DNA of 64,000 nt from Methylotenera oryzisoli (GCA_945881735.1 CAMCVF010000002.1:62001-126000), one strand, 5' to 3'; positions 1 to 9,760 are shown, numbered from the stretch's first letter. The notes: generated from the letters alone by a model not told the origin. Made by a program: numbers and translations.

Positions 1-503
1 AACATATTGCCGTTGGTGAAAATGCTGTAGTAAATCTGCCAGAAATCGCGTTACAGTTTCGAGTGTTGTGGCTGCCAGGGCATACTCTGGGACATATTGC
101 ATATTACAACAATGACTATTTGTTTTGCGGGGATACCCTATTTAGCGCTGGTTGTGGACGATTATTTGAAGGAACACCAGAGCAAATGCTTGATTCACTT
201 AATCGCCTTAAGCAATTAAATCCTGCCACAAAACTATTTTGTACTCATGAATATACTGCTAAAAATGTGGCTTTTGCACTTACTTTAGAACCAAGCAATC
301 TCGCATTACTTAATCGGCAAACTGAAGTTCAGCAATTACGGCAACAACAATTGCCTACTTTGCCTTGCACTATTCAACTAGAATTGGCCACAAATCCATT
401 TTTACGCTGTAGCCAAACCGAAATCTGGAAAAACTCGCACGCCGAAAACAGTCAGGAATTATCCGTTTTTACGGCAATTAGAACACTAAGAAATCATTAT
501 TAA
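1..503 (+). CDS. gloB: hydroxyacylglutathione hydrolase (glyoxalase II), 5' end outside window
   Basis: This is the C-terminal part of a glyoxalase II, which hydrolyses S-D-lactoylglutathione to D-lactate and glutathione in methylglyoxal detoxification. The reading frame is open from base 3. It contains the metallo-beta-lactamase-fold metal-ligand segment PGHTLGHIAYY, then the bridging-Asp segment FCGDTLFSAGCGRLFEG, then the CTHEYT histidine motif, followed by the typical glyoxalase II C-terminal helices with the ELATNPFLR segment near the end. About 90 N-terminal residues, including the HxHxDH motif, lie before the window. It precedes a MltD gene on the same strand. Identification is firm; only the truncation limits it. 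Confidence 0.93.
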   Translation, partial: HIAVGENAVVNLPEIALQFRVLWLPGHTLGHIAYYNNDYLFCGDTLFSAGCGRLFEGTPEQMLDSLNRLKQLNPATKLFCTHEYTAKNVAFALTLEPSNLALLNRQTEVQQLRQQQLPTLPCTIQLELATNPFLRCSQTEIWKNSHAENSQELSVFTAIRTLRNHY

Positions 504-629
504 TCATTAACATATGCATTAATAATCATGTAAAACTTTTACTTGACTAATGCATTAGCGATGGCTACCATACAGTAGGTTTTATTACAGAACTTAATAC
601 AGCAAACACCCAACAAAATATAGGAATAC

Positions 630-2252
630 GTGCTATCAATGCCGATTAACGCAATAAAATCTTTGCAAATCACTAAACTGCTCCACTTAATTTTGATGAG
701 TGTTAGCTTGATTTTTTCAACACAGCTATTTGCAAATACTCCGAGTACTAATGTATCTGGGATTGAAATTGAAATAATTTCTGAAACGGTTGACAGCGAA
801 TTGATTGGCGACCCAGTACAAGATTTTTTGGGTGATATTGATTCCAGCAACGCTGATCAACAAATCTATGAAGAGGCAACTGCGGATTCAGGTGATGATT
901 TATGGTCACGAATTAAAAGCGGTTATGCTATTCCAAATGTTAAATCACAATACACCACCAATCACGAAACATGGTATGCGTCACGCCCCGATTACATTAA
1001 GCGCATGTTGGATCGCAGCCAAAGATACTTATTTCATATTGTAGAAGAAGTTGAAAAGCGTGGCATGCCAACAGAAATTGCACTATTACCCATGATTGAA
1101 AGCGCATTTAATCCACAAGCTTATTCGCGAAGCTCCGCATCAGGTATTTGGCAATTTATCCCATCAACTGGTCGTGATTTTGGCTTACAGCAAAATTGGT
1201 GGGTCGATAATCGGCGCGATGTGACCGCTGCGACCAACGCCGCACTTACCTACCTGCAAAAACTGCACGGCATGTTTGGCACATGGGATTTAGCGTTGGC
1301 TGCTTACAACGCAGGCGAAGGAACGGTGCAACGTGCGATTAACAAAAACCGTAGCAAGGGCTTGCCAACTGATTACGAAAGTCTGAGCCTACCTCCGGAA
1401 ACGAGAAACTACGTACCAAAATTACAAGCAATTAAAAATATCGTGACGCATCCAGAGCGCTTTGGTTTAAAAATTAATTCAATCCCCAACCGCGCCTATT
1501 TTGCCCGCGTGACGACCCCAAAACAAATTGATGCCAAATTGGCGGCGCAATTAGCTGAAATTTCATTTGAAGAATTCAGTTCACTAAATCCAAGTTATAA
1601 CCGCCCTCTCATTAACGCTACCAACGATAAAAACCAATTGCTATTGCCAGTATGGGCTGCAGAACGGTTTGTAAATAATTTGGCTAATTACGATAAACCG
1701 CTGACCAATTGGCAAACATACAATGCCAAACGCGGAGAACGCATGGATAACATAGCAAAAAAATTTGGCATTAATGTGGCCCAATTGCGCAATGTAAATG
1801 GATTATCTCATACTAAAAAAGTGCGCTCTGCGCAAACGATGCTTGTTCCCGCAAACTACAAAGACAACCCTGATCAACAGTCTGTCAATTCTTTAATTCT
1901 TGCAGAAAGCAATAACGAAGCAGAATTGGAACAAAATAGCATCAATAATGAATCAAATCAAAAAAGTGAACCTAAATTATCGACTCCTCTCATACACAAA
2001 GTTAAACGTGGTGATACATTGCATGCTCTTGCCAATAAGTATGATGTAAATAGCAAAACCATCATGAAAATAAATGGTTTAAAGAATAATCATCTGAAAT
2101 TAGGCCAGATCATTAAGTTAAGCAACACAAATGTTGCTGTTGGCAAAACCAAGCACTTAAATGTAAAAAAAATGACCGTAAAACATCGTATTAAAAGTAA
2201 AAAGAATAGATCGAGAAATATTAAAACGCGCTCAAATATACGTATTCGATAA
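630..2252 (+). CDS. mltD: membrane-bound lytic murein transglycosylase D with two LysM domains
   Basis: This periplasmic enzyme cleaves the beta-1,4 bond of peptidoglycan glycan strands with 1,6-anhydro product formation. An N-terminal hydrophobic signal ends near residue 35 (FSTQLFANT). The SLT domain spans about residues 140-260, with the catalytic Glu in PMIESAFNPQAYS (about residue 157) and the SASGIWQFIPSTGRDFG and AYNAGEG motifs. LysM domains follow at about 365-410 and 455-500 (VKRGDTLHALANKYDV), then a very basic tail rich in Lys and Arg. The first start is GTG at 630; an ATG at 639 is an equally possible start, because the nearby AGGA (622-625) is close to the GTG. Length of 540 residues is normal for MltD. 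Confidence 0.92.
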   Translation: MLSMPINAIKSLQITKLLHLILMSVSLIFSTQLFANTPSTNVSGIEIEIISETVDSELIGDPVQDFLGDIDSSNADQQIYEEATADSGDDLWSRIKSGYAIPNVKSQYTTNHETWYASRPDYIKRMLDRSQRYLFHIVEEVEKRGMPTEIALLPMIESAFNPQAYSRSSASGIWQFIPSTGRDFGLQQNWWVDNRRDVTAATNAALTYLQKLHGMFGTWDLALAAYNAGEGTVQRAINKNRSKGLPTDYESLSLPPETRNYVPKLQAIKNIVTHPERFGLKINSIPNRAYFARVTTPKQIDAKLAAQLAEISFEEFSSLNPSYNRPLINATNDKNQLLLPVWAAERFVNNLANYDKPLTNWQTYNAKRGERMDNIAKKFGINVAQLRNVNGLSHTKKVRSAQTMLVPANYKDNPDQQSVNSLILAESNNEAELEQNSINNESNQKSEPKLSTPLIHKVKRGDTLHALANKYDVNSKTIMKINGLKNNHLKLGQIIKLSNTNVAVGKTKHLNVKKMTVKHRIKSKKNRSRNIKTRSNIRIR

Positions 2253-2343
2253 ATTTACCAAATACATTATTGGCTTAGCTTGCATTTATATCGTTATTTT
2301 TTAATTATAAAAAACTTAAATAGTTAGCAAAAATTTTTGAATA

Positions 2344-4014
2344 ATGAATAACTTGAATGTCTCTTTAGTTAAAAACACCCTTTACTTTATCTGTGCCATC
2401 TTTATCGCATCTTGCGGAAAACCGAATAAAGACTCTTCTGATTACAACAAAGTTTATCCAAGCCAAACTGGTGGTATGCTGATTGATGCCACAATTGGTG
2501 AGCCATCAGGATTAATCTATATGGTGGCAGGCGAATCGGCTGCAGCTGCCATATCCGGTAATATCTTTAATAAACTACTTAAATACGACAAAAATCTAGA
2601 TTTAGAGGGAGAGTTAGCCGAAAGCTGGATTATTTCACCCGATCAAAAAACGATTACGTTCAAACTAAAGCCTAATCTAAAATGGGCAGACGGCAAGGCT
2701 CTCACCAGCGATGATGTATTATTTACTTGGAAGCTGGTGACCGATGAAAAAACCCGCAGTCCTTATGCCTCTGACTATCAATTAGTCAAAAATGCAGTGG
2801 CGCCTGATACGCAAACCTTTAGCGTCACTTATGAAAAAGCCTACGCGCCTGCTCTTGATTCATGGTCTGGCCTACAAATACTGCCAAAACATTTATTAGA
2901 AAAACAAGATATTCACACCACCACCTTTGCGCGCCACCCTGTGGGCAGCCATTATTATAAATTAGATAGTTGGACGCATGGTGAAAACCTTAAACTGTCG
3001 CGCAATCCAACATCAGTGATGGGCCAGGCCAAAATTGATAAATTGGTGACGCGTATTATTCCCGATAATTCTGCCCAATTTTTAGAGCTAATGGCAGACA
3101 ATATCGACAGCATGGGTTTAGATCCAATCAAGTATTCGCGCATTATTCCGGCGCGCCCAGAATTACAAAAAAAATTAGCTTTATATAAAGAGCTTGGTAA
3201 CAGCTACACCTACATGGGTTTTAATCTAAAACACAAACCTTTTGACGATGTGCGTGTGCGCAAAGCCATTAATTATGCCATTGATAAGCAAGAGATTATT
3301 GATGGTGTGTATTTGGGTTTGGGCATCAATATAGCCTCCCCATACAAGCCAGGCACACGCTGGAGCAATCCAGAACTAAAGCCCTATGAATATGATGTAA
3401 AAAAAGCAAAAGCCTTATTAAAAGAAGCTGGCTTTGTCGATTTAGATGGTGACGGTATTTTAGAGCGCGACGGCAAACCCTTTGCCTTTGAAATCATCAC
3501 TAATCAAAATAAAGAGCGCGAAAAATCGGCTGTTCTGATCCAGCGCCGATTAAAAGATGTAGGCATTGATGTAAAAATTCGTGCAATTGAGTGGGCAAGC
3601 TTTATTAGCCGTTTTATTAAAACAGGTGATTTTGACGTGGTTGTGCTTGGATGGGGTTTAGGTTTGGATCCCGATCAATTCAATATTTGGCATTCAAGCC
3701 AAAACCAGCCAGGTCAATTCAATTTTATCCATTACAACAATCCTAAAATTGATGCTTTACTAGAACAGGGCCGTCTAGAACTTAATCCTGATAAACGCAT
3801 GAAAATATACCATGAGTTTGCAAAAGTGCTTTTAGAAGATAGTCCTATTGTGTATTTATCGGCAGGCTATGGCTTAACTGCCATTCATAAACGAGTAAAA
3901 GGTATTGACACGCCAGCGCCACCAGCAGGTATCGGTTACAATTCGCATGATTGGTATATTCCAGAACAACTTCGCCGGATTGAAATAGGTCGTAATGAAA
4001 TTGCTGAAAAATAA
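2344..4014 (+). CDS. peptide/oligopeptide ABC transporter substrate-binding lipoprotein (SBP_bac_5 family)
   Basis: This is an extracytoplasmic solute-binding protein of the DppA/OppA cluster. The N-terminus is a lipoprotein signal with lipobox IASC and the modified Cys at residue 24. The family hallmarks follow: LAESW, a long alpha/beta body, the RVRKAINYAIDK motif, and the C-terminal region with WGLGLDPDQFNIWHSSQ typical of peptide binders. At 556 residues it has the usual family length. It is 15 bases ahead of the first permease gene and is clearly in one operon with both permeases. The ligand cannot be read from sequence; peptides or peptide-like compounds are most likely. Confidence 0.88.
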   Translation: MNNLNVSLVKNTLYFICAIFIASCGKPNKDSSDYNKVYPSQTGGMLIDATIGEPSGLIYMVAGESAAAAISGNIFNKLLKYDKNLDLEGELAESWIISPDQKTITFKLKPNLKWADGKALTSDDVLFTWKLVTDEKTRSPYASDYQLVKNAVAPDTQTFSVTYEKAYAPALDSWSGLQILPKHLLEKQDIHTTTFARHPVGSHYYKLDSWTHGENLKLSRNPTSVMGQAKIDKLVTRIIPDNSAQFLELMADNIDSMGLDPIKYSRIIPARPELQKKLALYKELGNSYTYMGFNLKHKPFDDVRVRKAINYAIDKQEIIDGVYLGLGINIASPYKPGTRWSNPELKPYEYDVKKAKALLKEAGFVDLDGDGILERDGKPFAFEIITNQNKEREKSAVLIQRRLKDVGIDVKIRAIEWASFISRFIKTGDFDVVVLGWGLGLDPDQFNIWHSSQNQPGQFNFIHYNNPKIDALLEQGRLELNPDKRMKIYHEFAKVLLEDSPIVYLSAGYGLTAIHKRVKGIDTPAPPAGIGYNSHDWYIPEQLRRIEIGRNEIAEK

Positions 4015-4029
4015 TAGGCCAATTAAATT

Positions 4030-5052
4030 ATGCTGAAATATTTAATAAAACGCGTACTTTGGATGATTCCTTTACTAATCGGTATCAGCCTTATTTCCTT
4101 CTTTATCATGCACTTAGCACCAGGTGATATTACTAATAATGAGGGAGCATTTAATCCAAAAGCGTCCGAGGAATCACGCCAAAAATTGCGCGAGTTATAT
4201 AATTTAGACAAGCCTGTAATTGTGCAATATGGCTTATGGCTTAAGCGCATGGGCAGCCTAGATTTTGGTAATTCATTTGCGTCGCATCAAAAACCGGTTT
4301 TTTGGCAAACAAACGATAAAGATGGCAACGTAACCAAAGGCATGATTCAAGAAGCTCTGCCAATCACGCTAATGATTAATATTTTAGGCCTTGTTATCAC
4401 GCTTTCATTAGCCATTCCGTTAGGTATTGTAGCGGCCCGTAAATACACCTTATGGCAAGATAAATCCATTACGCTGTTTAATTTTATTGGCTTTTCTATC
4501 CCCGGCTTTTGGTTGTCACTACTACTTATGTATTGGTTGGGTGTCATGAACAATTGGCTACCAATCTCTGGCCTGCACAGTATCAACTACGAATCATTAG
4601 ATACTTGGGCAAAGATAAAAGACAGCATTAGCCACCTTATTTTGCCTGTTGTTATTCCATCAGTAACAGGCTTGGCAGGTATTACGCTGTTTGTCAAAAA
4701 CGGCATGTTAGATGTTTTCCATCAAGATTACATTACAACTGCCCGCGCCAAAGGTTTAAGCGAGCATAAAGTTGTTTATACACACGCACTACGTAACGCC
4801 CTACTGCCACTAATCACCATTATCGGCTTATCTATTCCTGGTTTAATTGGAGGCTCTGTGATTGCCGAAACCATTTTTGCCATACCTGGCATGGGTAAAC
4901 TGTTCTTTGATAGCGTATTGATGCGCGATTTTCCAGTGATTATGGGCATATTGACTATTGGTTCAGCGCTGACATTAATTGGTAATTTATTAGCAGACTT
5001 AGCTTACGCTTGGGCTGATCCGCGCGTACGGCGCGGAGTGGTTAGAAATTAA
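4030..5052 (+). CDS. peptide-type ABC transporter permease (DppB/OppB family)
   Basis: This is an inner-membrane permease subunit. It starts with the OppB-type N-terminal helix (LISFFIMHLAPGD), has a periplasmic stretch to about residue 105 and then the BPD_transp_1 core with about five more helices. The EAA loop that docks the ATPase is visible as DYITTARAKGLSEHKVVYTHALRNALLP around residues 233-260. It ends with ADPRVRRG, characteristic of the family. It sits 15 bases after the binding lipoprotein gene and 4 bases before the second permease gene. At 340 residues it is normal. Confidence 0.9.
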   Translation: MLKYLIKRVLWMIPLLIGISLISFFIMHLAPGDITNNEGAFNPKASEESRQKLRELYNLDKPVIVQYGLWLKRMGSLDFGNSFASHQKPVFWQTNDKDGNVTKGMIQEALPITLMINILGLVITLSLAIPLGIVAARKYTLWQDKSITLFNFIGFSIPGFWLSLLLMYWLGVMNNWLPISGLHSINYESLDTWAKIKDSISHLILPVVIPSVTGLAGITLFVKNGMLDVFHQDYITTARAKGLSEHKVVYTHALRNALLPLITIIGLSIPGLIGGSVIAETIFAIPGMGKLFFDSVLMRDFPVIMGILTIGSALTLIGNLLADLAYAWADPRVRRGVVRN

Positions 5053-5056
5053 GTCT

Positions 5057-5893
5057 ATGAATAAAGCACTATTTAAAAAAGCTATATCAAATCCACTGGC
5101 AATGGTAGGTTTTATCATCATTGTCAGCGTTTTCATATTAGCCATGCTGGCGCCTTTAATTTCACCTTATGACCCTAACAATATCGATGTCAAAGCCATA
5201 CTACTCCAACCTTCTTGGCAGCATTGGATGGGTACAGATGGTCTTGGTAGAGATGTGTTAAGCCGCATGCTCTATGGCGGCCGTATATCATTACTAGTAG
5301 GATTAGTGGCCGTAGGAATAGCAACGGCTATCGGCATCGTTTTAGGCGCCATTTCAGGCTATTATCGCGGCTGGGTAGATACCTTAATCATGCGCTTGGT
5401 GGATGTAATGTTATCGATTCCAAGCTTCTTTCTAATATTAGCCGTTATCGCTTTTTTAACTCCATCCATTTGGAATATCATGATTGTGATTGGGTTAACC
5501 TCTTGGATGGGGGTAACGCGCTTAGTACGCGCTGAGTTTTTAAGTTTAAGCAGTCGCGAATTTGTAATGGCTTCGCGCACATTAGGCGCTAAGGATGCAC
5601 GCTTAATTTTTACCCATTTATTACCCAATAGCTTAACGCCAATCATTGTAAGTGCTGTATTAGGCGTAGCAGGTGCTGTATTAATGGAATCTGGCTTAAG
5701 CTTTTTAGGCTTAGGAGTACAAGCACCCCAAGCCTCATGGGGCAACATTCTCACCGACGGTAAAGAGTACATTCAATTTGCATGGTGGTTATCACTGTTT
5801 CCTGGCTTGGCTATTTTAATTACTGTCTTGGGGTATAATTTGTTAGGGGAAGGTCTACGCGACGCACTAGACCCAAGATCGAATAATAAATAA
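5057..5893 (+). CDS. peptide-type ABC transporter permease (DppC/OppC family)
   Basis: This is the second permease of the transporter. It has an OppC N-terminal helix (residues 12-35), the motif SPYDPN, the HWMGTDGLGRDVLSRMLYG segment typical of the C-type subunit, and the EAA loop REFVMASRTLGAKDARLIFTHLLPN around residues 168-192. It ends with LLGEGLRDALDPR, as in most DppC proteins. No ATP-binding subunit follows: the next gene is fabI. The transporter must therefore use an ATPase encoded elsewhere or shared with another system. Confidence 0.9.
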   Translation: MNKALFKKAISNPLAMVGFIIIVSVFILAMLAPLISPYDPNNIDVKAILLQPSWQHWMGTDGLGRDVLSRMLYGGRISLLVGLVAVGIATAIGIVLGAISGYYRGWVDTLIMRLVDVMLSIPSFFLILAVIAFLTPSIWNIMIVIGLTSWMGVTRLVRAEFLSLSSREFVMASRTLGAKDARLIFTHLLPNSLTPIIVSAVLGVAGAVLMESGLSFLGLGVQAPQASWGNILTDGKEYIQFAWWLSLFPGLAILITVLGYNLLGEGLRDALDPRSNNK

Positions 5894-5946
5894 TTCTAAA
5901 TGGCCAAATGGTCATATCGCAAACATATTAATAAACTGGATTCGTT

Positions 5947-6732
5947 ATGGGATTTTTAGCTGGAAAAAAAATATTAATTGCAGGTTTACTTAGTAACCGT
6001 TCAATCGCCTACGGCATAGCCACCGCCATGAAGCGCGAAGGCGCAGAGCTTGCTTTTACCTATCAAATGGAAAAGCATGCTGATCGCGTTGCGGGATTGG
6101 CTGCCGATTTTGATTCTAAAATTGTATTGCCCTGCGATGTGGCTGAAGATGCACAAATTGATGCCCTTTTTCCAGCACTTGGTAAGCATTGGGACGGCTT
6201 AGATGGCCTAGTTCATTCTCTGGCATTTGTGCCAAAAGTGGCTTTAGATGGCGACTATTTAGATGCCGTCAATCGAGAATATTTCCGCATCGCTCATGAT
6301 ATCAGTTCATACAGCTTTTCAGCTCTTGCCAAATCCGCTTATCCGATGATGCAAGGACGCAACGGCAGCCTGCTGACATTGAGCTATTTGGGCGCAGAGC
6401 GCACCATGCCCAACTACAACGTGATGGGATTAGCTAAAGCCAGTTTAGAGGCCAACGTGCGCTATTTAGCGCAAAGCCTAGGGCCACGTGGCATACGCGT
6501 CAACGCCGTATCTGCAGGCCCTATTAAAACGCTGGCTGCCTCTGGCATTGCCGATTTCGATAAAATGATTGGCTTTAACGAGCATCATGCCGCATTGCGC
6601 CGTAATGTCACTATCGAAGAAGTAGGCAATACGGCGGCATTTTTGTGTAGTGATTTAGCATCTGGCATTACAGGTGAAATTACCTATGTGGATGGCGGTA
6701 TGAATATTACTGCTGCAGGTCAAATCGACTAA
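5947..6732 (+). CDS. fabI: enoyl-[acyl-carrier-protein] reductase (NADH)
   Basis: FabI catalyses the last reduction of each fatty-acid elongation round, trans-2-enoyl-ACP to acyl-ACP, in the cytoplasm. The divergent short-chain dehydrogenase nucleotide motif is [13 protein letters not shown] (residues 13-25). The catalytic FabI pair Tyr-X6-Lys is Tyr157 and Lys164 in NYNVMGLAK, with the additional Tyr147. It ends with [12 protein letters not shown]. Length of 261 residues matches the family. It is 53 bases after the ABC permease gene and converges on ppiD across a shared terminator. Confidence 0.96.
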   Translation: MGFLAGKKILIAGLLSNRSIAYGIATAMKREGAELAFTYQMEKHADRVAGLAADFDSKIVLPCDVAEDAQIDALFPALGKHWDGLDGLVHSLAFVPKVALDGDYLDAVNREYFRIAHDISSYSFSALAKSAYPMMQGRNGSLLTLSYLGAERTMPNYNVMGLAKASLEANVRYLAQSLGPRGIRVNAVSAGPIKTLAASGIADFDKMIGFNEHHAALRRNVTIEEVGNTAAFLCSDLASGITGEITYVDGGMNITAAGQID

Positions 6733-6773
6733 ACCGCTATTTTAAGATTAAATCACTAGTTAAAAGCACCAAA

Positions 6774-6809
6774 ATAAATAAGCCGATATTTTCATATCGG
6801 CTTATTTAT
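6774..6809. terminator. bidirectional intrinsic terminator between fabI and ppiD
   Basis: A perfect inverted repeat of about 16 bp (left arm 6774-6789, loop TTTC, right arm 6794-6809) lies between two convergent genes. The stem core is AAGCCGATAT and both flanks are A/T-rich, so it can end transcription from either side. Confidence 0.85.
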
Positions 6810-6826
6810 ATCAAAAACAATTAGTA

Positions 6827-8722
6827 TTAATTATCTAAATTAGTTTCCAGTAATTTGCGATTCACCACTACATCACTCTTTGCTTTAAGCGATTTACCAT
6901 AAGCGCTCATATATTCAGCGGCCACGGCAGCTTGAAATTCATCATTTGCCGCTTGTTTCACATCAGCGTTAATCGCGCTATCTATGCTGATTACTTGCAC
7001 AATCGTGTAAGCTTTATTGCCGTCCATATAGCCCGCGTAAGCTGGCAATTTGCTTGTATCAATCTTAAATGCTTGTTGCATCACCGGCTCAGTTAAACCC
7101 TGTGCATTTTTACGGTCAACAGTCACTGAAGGAATCCACTCTAAATCATCTGCTGCAATGCCTGATTTAAGTTTATTAAGTGTGTCCAAGCCTTTTTTAG
7201 CAGTCATTTTAGTGGCTTGTTCCAGTTTCAACAAAGCTTCAATGCCACCCTTCACTTCCTCAAAACTACGTGGTGCAGCAGGTTTATACTCCAGCACACG
7301 AGCTGAAACCAAATTATTGGGCGAAACTTCTACCGCTTCAGAGTTACGTTTTTCTTTCAGCACATCATCAGCAAAAACCAAACTCATCAATTTGTCATTT
7401 TTGAAAAACTTAGCCCCCTCTTCACGGCTCATCCATGGGCTAGTTTGTACCTGCAGACCAAATTTCTCAGCAGCTGGTTTTAAGCTACCAGATTGCTCAT
7501 AAACAATATTACTAAAATCATCAGCCAATTCCGCAAACTTAGCTTGCGCTTTTTGAAACAATAATTCGCCCTTGATTTGTGGCTTCATGCTCTCAAAAGA
7601 AGACGATTGGCCTGTGATACCATTTAATTTAATTATGTGATAACCAAATTCAGATTCCACCAAATTACTGATTTGATCAACCTTCATCGCAAACACCGTA
7701 TCTTCAAACGGCTTTACCATTGCGCCGCGGCCAAAGCTACCTAAATCACCACCTTTGGTAGCAGAACCTGGGTCTTGAGAATTCTTCATAGCTAACTCTT
7801 CAAAACGTGATGGTTGCTTTTTCAACTGCATCAAAATGTCAGCCGCTTTATCTTTGGCTGCGGCCTTCTCTTCTGCCGTCGCAGTTACACCAAATCCAAT
7901 TAAAATGTGACTGGCTTGACGTTGCTCATCACCTTGAAATTTCGTCGCATTTTCATCATAGAATTGTTTAACTTCTGCATCTGTTACCTGCATTTGAGCA
8001 ACCAAACCCGCCGCTGATAAAAAAGCAAACTCTAATTTAACTTGCTCTGGCACTTTAAATTTATCTTTATGCTGATCGTAATACGCTTTTACTTGTGCAG
8101 GAGTTACGTTGGTTTCCGATACAAATTGTGCGGTTTTGATTTCTGCAAAACTAACTTCACGCTGTTGATAAGCAAATTTTAATGCATGTTCGGCCACACC
8201 TTTAGGCACAGAAACTAACAAGCCCAAACCCTCACGAGCTTGCTGGGTAAGCAATTCATTACGTCTATCGTTTTCAAACTTGCTTACGGTTAATTTGTTT
8301 TGTGCTAATGTTTTTTGGTATAAATCTTCCGAAAACTTACCATCTTGTTGAAACTCTGGCATACCCAAAATATAGGTGCTTAACTGCTCATTACTTATTT
8401 TAAATTTAGACTTTTGAATCTCATCGTTAACCAAACGACGCGCAATCAAACCGTCCAGTACAGACTGCTTTAATTCTGCGCTTTCTAACAATGCAGCGTC
8501 TACTTTCTGCCCTTCTGATTGCAGACGATTACGCACATTGTCGATAGCATTACCGTATTCTTGAATAGAAATTTTTTCGCCATTTACTTTAGCGATTGCA
8601 ACATTACTGCCAGCGTCGTTAAAGTATGAATCAATACCAAATAATGCAAATGGAATAGTGATTAAAGCCAATATTGCTTTTGCTAACCAACCTTGCGTGT
8701 GATTACGAATCGCATCTAACAT
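6827..8722 (-). CDS. ppiD: periplasmic peptidyl-prolyl isomerase-like chaperone PpiD (SurA_N and PPIC domains)
   Basis: This is a membrane-anchored periplasmic folding factor for secreted and outer-membrane proteins. A short cytoplasmic N-terminus precedes one transmembrane anchor (about residues 14-36). It is followed by a SurA-like N-terminal chaperone region, a parvulin domain at about 265-365 (starting QASHILIGFG, ending EFGYHIIKL) and a second chaperone lobe. At 631 residues it is normal. In many proteobacteria ppiD directly follows hupB, often with tRNA genes between in betaproteobacteria. Here it lies 24 kb away from them, on the same strand, with an accessory block in between. Confidence 0.94.
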   Translation of the reverse strand: MLDAIRNHTQGWLAKAILALITIPFALFGIDSYFNDAGSNVAIAKVNGEKISIQEYGNAIDNVRNRLQSEGQKVDAALLESAELKQSVLDGLIARRLVNDEIQKSKFKISNEQLSTYILGMPEFQQDGKFSEDLYQKTLAQNKLTVSKFENDRRNELLTQQAREGLGLLVSVPKGVAEHALKFAYQQREVSFAEIKTAQFVSETNVTPAQVKAYYDQHKDKFKVPEQVKLEFAFLSAAGLVAQMQVTDAEVKQFYDENATKFQGDEQRQASHILIGFGVTATAEEKAAAKDKAADILMQLKKQPSRFEELAMKNSQDPGSATKGGDLGSFGRGAMVKPFEDTVFAMKVDQISNLVESEFGYHIIKLNGITGQSSSFESMKPQIKGELLFQKAQAKFAELADDFSNIVYEQSGSLKPAAEKFGLQVQTSPWMSREEGAKFFKNDKLMSLVFADDVLKEKRNSEAVEVSPNNLVSARVLEYKPAAPRSFEEVKGGIEALLKLEQATKMTAKKGLDTLNKLKSGIAADDLEWIPSVTVDRKNAQGLTEPVMQQAFKIDTSKLPAYAGYMDGNKAYTIVQVISIDSAINADVKQAANDEFQAAVAAEYMSAYGKSLKAKSDVVVNRKLLETNLDN

Positions 8723-8951
8723 AACTTAACTTTCTAAAATCTTAAGCAGAATTTAATGGGTGACTATTAACTTAAATGGCTAATAACCTAGCGGTAACTA
8801 TTATATAACAATTGCGCGCGTAATCATGCCGAACAAGTACAATCGACACAGCAGAATTGATTATAAAGGGGTAAGATTAGTTTCTGAATCAAGTACTATT
8901 TAAATTTAATGCTAAATAGAATTGATTGTTTGAAACATTAGATTTCAAAAC

Positions 8952-8980
8952 AAAAAAGCGAGCCATCAGGCTCGCATTTT
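8952..8980 (-). terminator. orphan intrinsic terminator, probably the original tRNA-Asp terminator
   Basis: The stem GCGAGCC (8958-8964) pairs with GGCTCGC (8969-8975) around loop ATCA. Read on the minus strand it is followed by six T. The nearest minus-strand gene to its right ends 340 bases away at 9321. Its layout relative to the tRNA-like 14-mer at 8986 copies that of the present tRNA-Asp terminator, which suggests it served tRNA-Asp before the island entered. Confidence 0.75.
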
Positions 8981-8985
8981 ATATA

Positions 8986-8999
8986 TTTGCGGAGTAGAC
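8986..8999 (-). repeat. degenerate copy of the tRNA-Asp 3' end (candidate attachment site, island left end)
   Basis: The 14 bases here match 12 of 14 bases at 32553-32566, the 3' acceptor end of tRNA-Asp (core GCGGAGTAGAC against GCGGAGTGGAC). Both copies have the same orientation and both have a minus-strand terminator just to the left. They bracket the accessory block, as direct repeats left by site-specific integration at a tRNA gene do. The repeat is short and imperfect, so this remains an inference. Confidence 0.5.
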
Positions 9000-9320
9000 A
9001 TCAAAGGAGCCCACTGATGATTTCACCAATAAGGGTAAAAAATTTACTTCCTGACTCTCATTTCGACGTTAGCAATATCAACTTGCGAGTAAAAGATAGT
9101 GGCGCTTGAAGTTGAGTATTCAGATTTAAAAAGTAAATAAGGATACAGAAATTAGCTTAGGCTAAACCACTAGTAGATCATTAAAGCAAGCCAAGTATAA
9201 AAGAAATATAAAATTTAAATATTATATTCAATGCATTACTGAACTTTTAATGGGTCAATGTATTTTGCATTTGATGGGGCAAGCCAAGAAGCATTTCACT
9301 CTAATCAACAACCACTCAAA
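9000..9320. other. gene-free left end of the island
   Basis: No open frame with a credible start and no integrase fragment was recognised in these roughly 320 bases. The stretch is A/T-rich and lies between the candidate attachment repeat and the end of the RsbW-type gene. It may hold decayed mobility DNA, but nothing specific can be shown. Confidence 0.4.
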
Positions 9321-9755
9321 CTAAAGGTATTGCATAGTTAACGTTAGCACATTCCTACCATCTTCACGCTCGTACTTTAGGCGGTCTGACATTCTTTGAA
9401 TGATTCCGACACCCAATCCGCCAGGGACAACTTCATCGAGTGTCTTGGGTAACTCTTTGGGGGTAAATTTCAGTGGGTTAAATGGAATGCCTGAATCTGT
9501 GATGGTAAGATTAGCCTCTGCGCCATTAACCAACGCCTGGATAAAGAAGCTTAGTGATATTTGCGATTCTTTTGCCTCCGGACCACCGTGCATAATAATA
9601 TTAATGAGGACTTCATCAAGGCAGTGATCGAAAGCTCTAGCCTTATTGGCGGGCACATGGTATTGCTCAAGCAGGCCACTGAGCCAATTATTCGCTACGC
9701 CAACACCTTTAAGACTAGCCTCAATGTTTATTGACTCTAAGGGATGCGTAAGCAA
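9321..9755 (-). CDS. RsbW-type anti-sigma factor / serine kinase (HATPase_c_2)
   Basis: This small GHKL-fold ATPase belongs to the family that binds a sigma factor or another target and phosphorylates a STAS antagonist. The N-box is HCLDEVLINIIMHGG with Glu48 and Asn52. The G1 box is DSGIPFNP and the G2 box GGLGVGIIQRMSD. Start is a TTG at 9755, five bases after the stop of the STAS gene, so the two are translated from one message; no better start with a Shine-Dalgarno sequence was seen. It is the last gene of the leftward signalling cluster. Its partner is most likely the STAS protein immediately upstream. No sigma factor is in the window, so the output is unknown. Confidence 0.85.
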   Translation of the reverse strand: MLTHPLESINIEASLKGVGVANNWLSGLLEQYHVPANKARAFDHCLDEVLINIIMHGGPEAKESQISLSFFIQALVNGAEANLTITDSGIPFNPLKFTPKELPKTLDEVVPGGLGVGIIQRMSDRLKYEREDGRNVLTLTMQYL

Positions 9756-9760
9756 ATAAT

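Noticed and set aside
539-850. 103-codon minus-strand frame overlapping the mltD start
   Set aside because: It overlaps the mltD signal peptide region and is explained by the A/T-rich sequence; no relatives recognised.
9000-9320. Possible integrase remnant at the left end of the island
   Set aside because: I looked for tyrosine-recombinase motifs on both strands and found no convincing piece; the stretch is too A/T-rich to support a call.
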